Shown in pieces: positions 14,469 through 16,427 of a stretch of 16,427 nt of DNA; the stretch's first letter is position 1, and each line of letters starts with the position of its first letter. The stretch covers positions 1 through 16,427 of the forward strand of contig CAYJGQ010000044.1 in NCBI GenBank assembly GCA_964369885.1. The letters run 5' to 3'. The DNA is from Heteroruminococcus sp964369885. GTDB lineage: Bacteria; Bacillota; Clostridia; Oscillospirales; Ruminococcaceae. The notes under the pieces were generated by a model. It was not told where the DNA came from. It did no database searches and saw only the letters and a list, made by a program, of their open reading frames with translations. The translations under genes were made by a program, and so were the position numbers.

Positions 14469-15914
14469 CTACAATATATCGGAAAGATTTGCAAGTTCTG
14501 TGGAGGCTTGTCCCGGAACACTCGAATTATAAAGGGAATCGTAGCGGTAAAGCATAAATCCACCATACTCGCTTTGCTCACGCGAGTGCTCCACCATACG
14601 GGATAAAATATCGCTGCTCCCGTACCATTCTCCGCCCTCGCCCATGCGGTAGGCACCTATTCCCACAATGAGTTCTACACTGGGGTGGGTTACCATATCA
14701 TTCCAAAATTCGGTGGTTTCCTCAAACGGCATGGTGGAGTGGTCAAATCCCCAGTATAGCTGTGGGCATATGTAGTCAATGTACCCACTGCTGCTCACCC
14801 ATGTGCCAACATCGGCGTACTGCTGATTGTAGTTGTTTTGATTGTTGCCTGCAGGGCTAATGCCAAACTGTACCGAGGCATCAATGCTGTTTATAGCGTA
14901 ATATACATCCTCTACAAGATCGTTTACATTGGCACGGCGCCAGTCACCAAGCGAAAGATTGCCATCGTACTGCGCATAGGTTTGATCGTCAAAGGTCTTG
15001 TCGGGGTTGGGGTAAAAGTAGTCATCAAAATGTATGCCATCAACCGCATAGTTTCTCACAATTTCCTCAACACCGTTTATTATAAGCTGTTGGGCATCGT
15101 CTGCGGCAGGATTGTAGTATATTCCTCCGTCGTAACGAATTACAGCGTCGCTACCATCATCAAGCCATATGTCGGCCTGGTTGTCCGAAGAAAGCGCCTT
15201 TGAGGACCCCGAAGCCCTAACCCTGTACGGATTAATCCAGGCCTCGATTGACAAGCCTCGGGCATGTGCCTCCTCCACCATTATTTCAAGTGGGTCGTAT
15301 CCTGGGTCGCGGCCTTCGGTGCCGGTGCAGAGATAGGACCACGGGAAATAGTCCGATTCATACAGTGCATCGGCAAAGGGTCTAACCTGCACTATAACGG
15401 TGTTAAGGCCGGTGTCGGCCACCTTGTCAAAGGCATTTCCTATGTTATTTGTAAACTGTGAGGCCGTTTTGCCGGTAAGCATTGGCGAAAGATCCAGATA
15501 ACTAATCCAAACCGCACTCATCTCACCCGATACGGGTATACGGCCTGTATTGCTGTCGGGAATTACATCGTCATCCTCATCCTCGCTTTGTGACTGCTCG
15601 CTCGAACTACTTGAGCTGCTTGAGCTCTCCTGCAATGCGGCCGAGGAAGAACTGCTTGCCGCCGAGGAGGAGGCCTCCAATTGGGAGGCCGACGAGGAAG
15701 ATGCCTCGCTTTGCGACGACTGCTCCTCTGAAGAAGATTCAATAGCCGGTGGATACTCCCCGCCAAGGCCGTCAGGGTCGGAGGTGTCGGCACTAAACTC
15801 TATCTCCCCCACACCGCTTATCATTTGGTCGGGTGTAGGCTTTTGGCTGTCACATCCCAAGGTGGTAAAAATCAAGGTCAGGCTAAGTAAAACCAATATA
15901 AGTGGCTTTTTCAT
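14469..15914 (-). CDS. GHL10-family (DUF187, YngK-like) glycoside-hydrolase-like lipoprotein
   Basis: Predicted cell-surface lipoprotein with a TIM-barrel glycoside hydrolase domain; the natural substrate of this family is not settled. The 481-residue product has a signal peptide ending TTLGC (lipid Cys21; Thr at -3 is slightly off the usual lipobox), a Ser/Glu-rich low-complexity linker (about 60-120), and the GHL10 barrel (about 133-475). Family landmarks are present: AVWISYLDLS, NTVIVQVRPFADALY, AWINPYRV, GIHFDDYFYP with Asp297-Asp298, QFGISPAGN and ICPQLYWGFD. The start at 15914 gives the classic MKK signal peptide; an ORF beginning seven codons earlier (15935) is less likely. It has its own sigma-A promoter at 15952-15980 and lies 163 nt upstream of the amidase gene carrying a related barrel. 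A sugar-polymer role in the cell envelope is inferred. Confidence 0.9.
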   Translation of the reverse strand: MKKPLILVLLSLTLIFTTLGCDSQKPTPDQMISGVGEIEFSADTSDPDGLGGEYPPAIESSSEEQSSQSEASSSSASQLEASSSAASSSSSAALQESSSSSSSSSEQSQSEDEDDDVIPDSNTGRIPVSGEMSAVWISYLDLSPMLTGKTASQFTNNIGNAFDKVADTGLNTVIVQVRPFADALYESDYFPWSYLCTGTEGRDPGYDPLEIMVEEAHARGLSIEAWINPYRVRASGSSKALSSDNQADIWLDDGSDAVIRYDGGIYYNPAADDAQQLIINGVEEIVRNYAVDGIHFDDYFYPNPDKTFDDQTYAQYDGNLSLGDWRRANVNDLVEDVYYAINSIDASVQFGISPAGNNQNNYNQQYADVGTWVSSSGYIDYICPQLYWGFDHSTMPFEETTEFWNDMVTHPSVELIVGIGAYRMGEGGEWYGSSDILSRMVEHSREQSEYGGFMLYRYDSLYNSSVPGQASTELANLSDIL

Positions 15915-15951
15915 CAATGGTATCCTCACAATCATATGTATCTCTCAAATA

Positions 15952-15980
15952 ATTGTACACGTCATCACACCTACGGTCAA
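15952..15980 (-). promoter_or_regulatory. Sigma-A promoter of the GHL10 lipoprotein gene
   Basis: TTGACC (15980-15975), 17 nt, TACAAT (15957-15952); 5/6 and 5/6 to consensus. Start expected near 15945, leaving a leader of about 31 nt. Confidence 0.7.
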
Positions 15981-16059
15981 CACATAAGTGCACCCAAATA
16001 ACGGTTTTTATTGCATTTTTCTCCATTTTATTGTTCTAAATATTTTCCAGAGGTATAGT

Positions 16060-16086
16060 ATTGTATGAAATCGACCGAAAATTTAT
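16060..16086 (-). promoter_or_regulatory. Sigma-E-like promoter upstream of the lipoprotein gene
   Basis: ATA (16086-16084), exactly 16 nt, CATACAAT (16067-16060), fitting the sigma-E pattern ATA-N16-CATACAnT. The same 8-mer occurs upstream of sigK. RNA would start near 16053, with a leader of about 139 nt that contains the sigma-A promoter. Confidence 0.45.
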
Positions 16087-16155
16087 TTGTCGGCCGCGGG
16101 TGTGTGGCCGTCGTGTGTGGGCAGGGCTTTGCGGTGGGGAGCAATATTTTTCTAA

Positions 16156-16223
16156 CTTTACCTATATATAAACGATAGGTTTAGGCCACACCGCCCATAC
16201 CACCATCAATAGATTAGGTTTAG
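16156..16223. repeat. Three copies of a CTAAACCTA-like motif
   Basis: TAGGTTTAG occurs on the plus strand at 16176-16184 and 16215-16223 (39 bp apart). A near-copy in the opposite sense (CTTTACCTAT, 16156-16165) makes an inverted repeat with the first (8 of 10 bp, 9-bp spacer). This may be a regulator site cluster. Confidence 0.35.
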
Positions 16224-16234
16224 ACAATATAAGT

Positions 16235-16251
16235 CCGCCCTCCGAGGGCGG
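16235..16251. repeat. Perfect palindrome CCGCCCTC/GAGGGCGG
   Basis: Eight-bp arms around one base. On the minus strand ACTTATATTG follows, so a terminator role is weak. Confidence 0.5.
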
Positions 16252-16257
16252 CGCTCC

Positions 16258-16333
16258 TCACAGGTATTGCCATGGCGTCAGCCTCACGCAGGGCGTGGGG
16301 GTAGCCATGCCACCGCCGAAGAAGCACCTGTGA
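16258..16333 (+). other. 76-nt three-stem hairpin, possible structured RNA or repeat element
   Basis: Nested pairings: TCACAGGT (16258-16265) with ACCTGTGA (16326-16333), perfect; GCCATGGC (16269-16276) with GCCATGCC (16304-16311), one mismatch; CCTCACGC (16282-16289) with GCGTGGGG (16293-16300), complete if one G-U pair is allowed. That G-U exists only in plus-strand RNA (A-C on the minus), which weakly favours the plus strand. It matches no RNA family I can recall. Confidence 0.45.
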
Positions 16334-16343
16334 TTAGTGTAGG

Positions 16344-16394
16344 CGACAAAAACTTCACCCCCGGCCAATGGCCGGGGGCGTGGGGAGTTTTCGT
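16344..16394 (-). terminator. Long hairpin, probable terminator for a gene beyond the right edge
   Basis: On the minus strand GACGAAAACT and AGTTTTTGTC pair over ten positions with one G-U, enclosing an internal loop and a perfect 9-bp GC stem CCCCCGGCC/GGCCGGGGG (16358-16378) with loop ATT. Five Ts follow the inner stem after a 4-nt gap. The G-U would be A-C on the plus strand, favouring minus-strand function. Confidence 0.5.
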
Positions 16395-16414
16395 CCACCT
16401 TTTTCAAAAGGTGG
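16395..16414. repeat. Perfect palindrome CCACCTTTT/AAAAGGTGG
   Basis: Nine-bp arms around two bases, beginning directly after the preceding hairpin. It is the fourth palindrome within 180 bp. Confidence 0.5.
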
Positions 16415-16427
16415 CAGGGGTGTGGGG

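Noticed and set aside
14082..14606. Plus-strand ORF of 174 codons across the amidase start
   Set aside because: It overlaps the conserved TM segment of the amidase and the lipoprotein C-terminus on the other strand and has no recognisable domain.
16156..16223. CRISPR array
   Set aside because: The repeats are only 9 bp and number two plus an inverted copy; there are no cas genes.
16258..16333. Cobalamin, glycine or FMN riboswitch
   Set aside because: Short look-alikes exist (CAGGTGCTTC, GCCGAAG, TTCGGCGG) but the conserved cores of these classes are missing.

Overview
The window fits an endospore-forming, chemotactic member of the Clostridia (Bacillota). The evidence is an intact sporulation sigma factor SigK with a membrane-type pro-sequence, a Cache/HAMP chemoreceptor without the C-terminal NWETF peptide, AGGAGG-type ribosome binding sites, frequent GTG/TTG starts, and AT-rich intergenic DNA with clear sigma-A promoters. 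An Oscillospiraceae/Ruminococcaceae-type lineage is my guess; no 16S or tRNA gene is present to fix it.

All eight genes I accept lie on the minus strand. In transcription order, right to left: (1) 16427-15915, a gene-free stretch packed with palindromes, then a possible sigma-E-type and a clear sigma-A-type promoter; (2) 15914-14469, a GHL10-family glycoside-hydrolase-like lipoprotein on a Ser-rich linker; (3) 14305-10322, a 1327-residue membrane-anchored protein with a degenerate GHL10-like barrel, a zinc amidase (Amidase_3) and four Big_2 Ig-like repeats, closed by a G/C hairpin; (4) 10072-9386, sigK, with a sigma-E-like -10 box; (5) 8973-6540, two membrane GGDEF diguanylate cyclases separated by 1 nt, behind a consensus promoter whose -10 and start site lie inside a perfect inverted repeat; (6) 6349-4652, a methyl-accepting chemotaxis protein with a convincing terminator; (7) 4362-97, parE then parC, a divergent type IIA topoisomerase, with a consensus promoter and a hairpin in its leader; (8) 96-1, a GC-rich stretch with short repeats.

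Functionally the window combines cell-wall/envelope remodelling (regions 2-3) next to the late mother-cell sigma factor, c-di-GMP signalling and chemotaxis, and a DNA topoisomerase. The most notable points are the pairing of an intact GHL10 lipoprotein with an adjacent amidase that carries a paralogous barrel lacking the acidic catalytic-site residues; two coupled cyclases of which only the first has an RxxD inhibitory site; a strong undescribed operator over their promoter; the palindrome cluster at 16235-16414; and a ParC with Gln at the usual quinolone-contact Ser. I found no CRISPR array, transposase, tRNA/rRNA or recognisable known riboswitch. Starts were re-chosen by ribosome binding site in every gene, and three (parC, the upstream cyclase, the amidase) use GTG or TTG.
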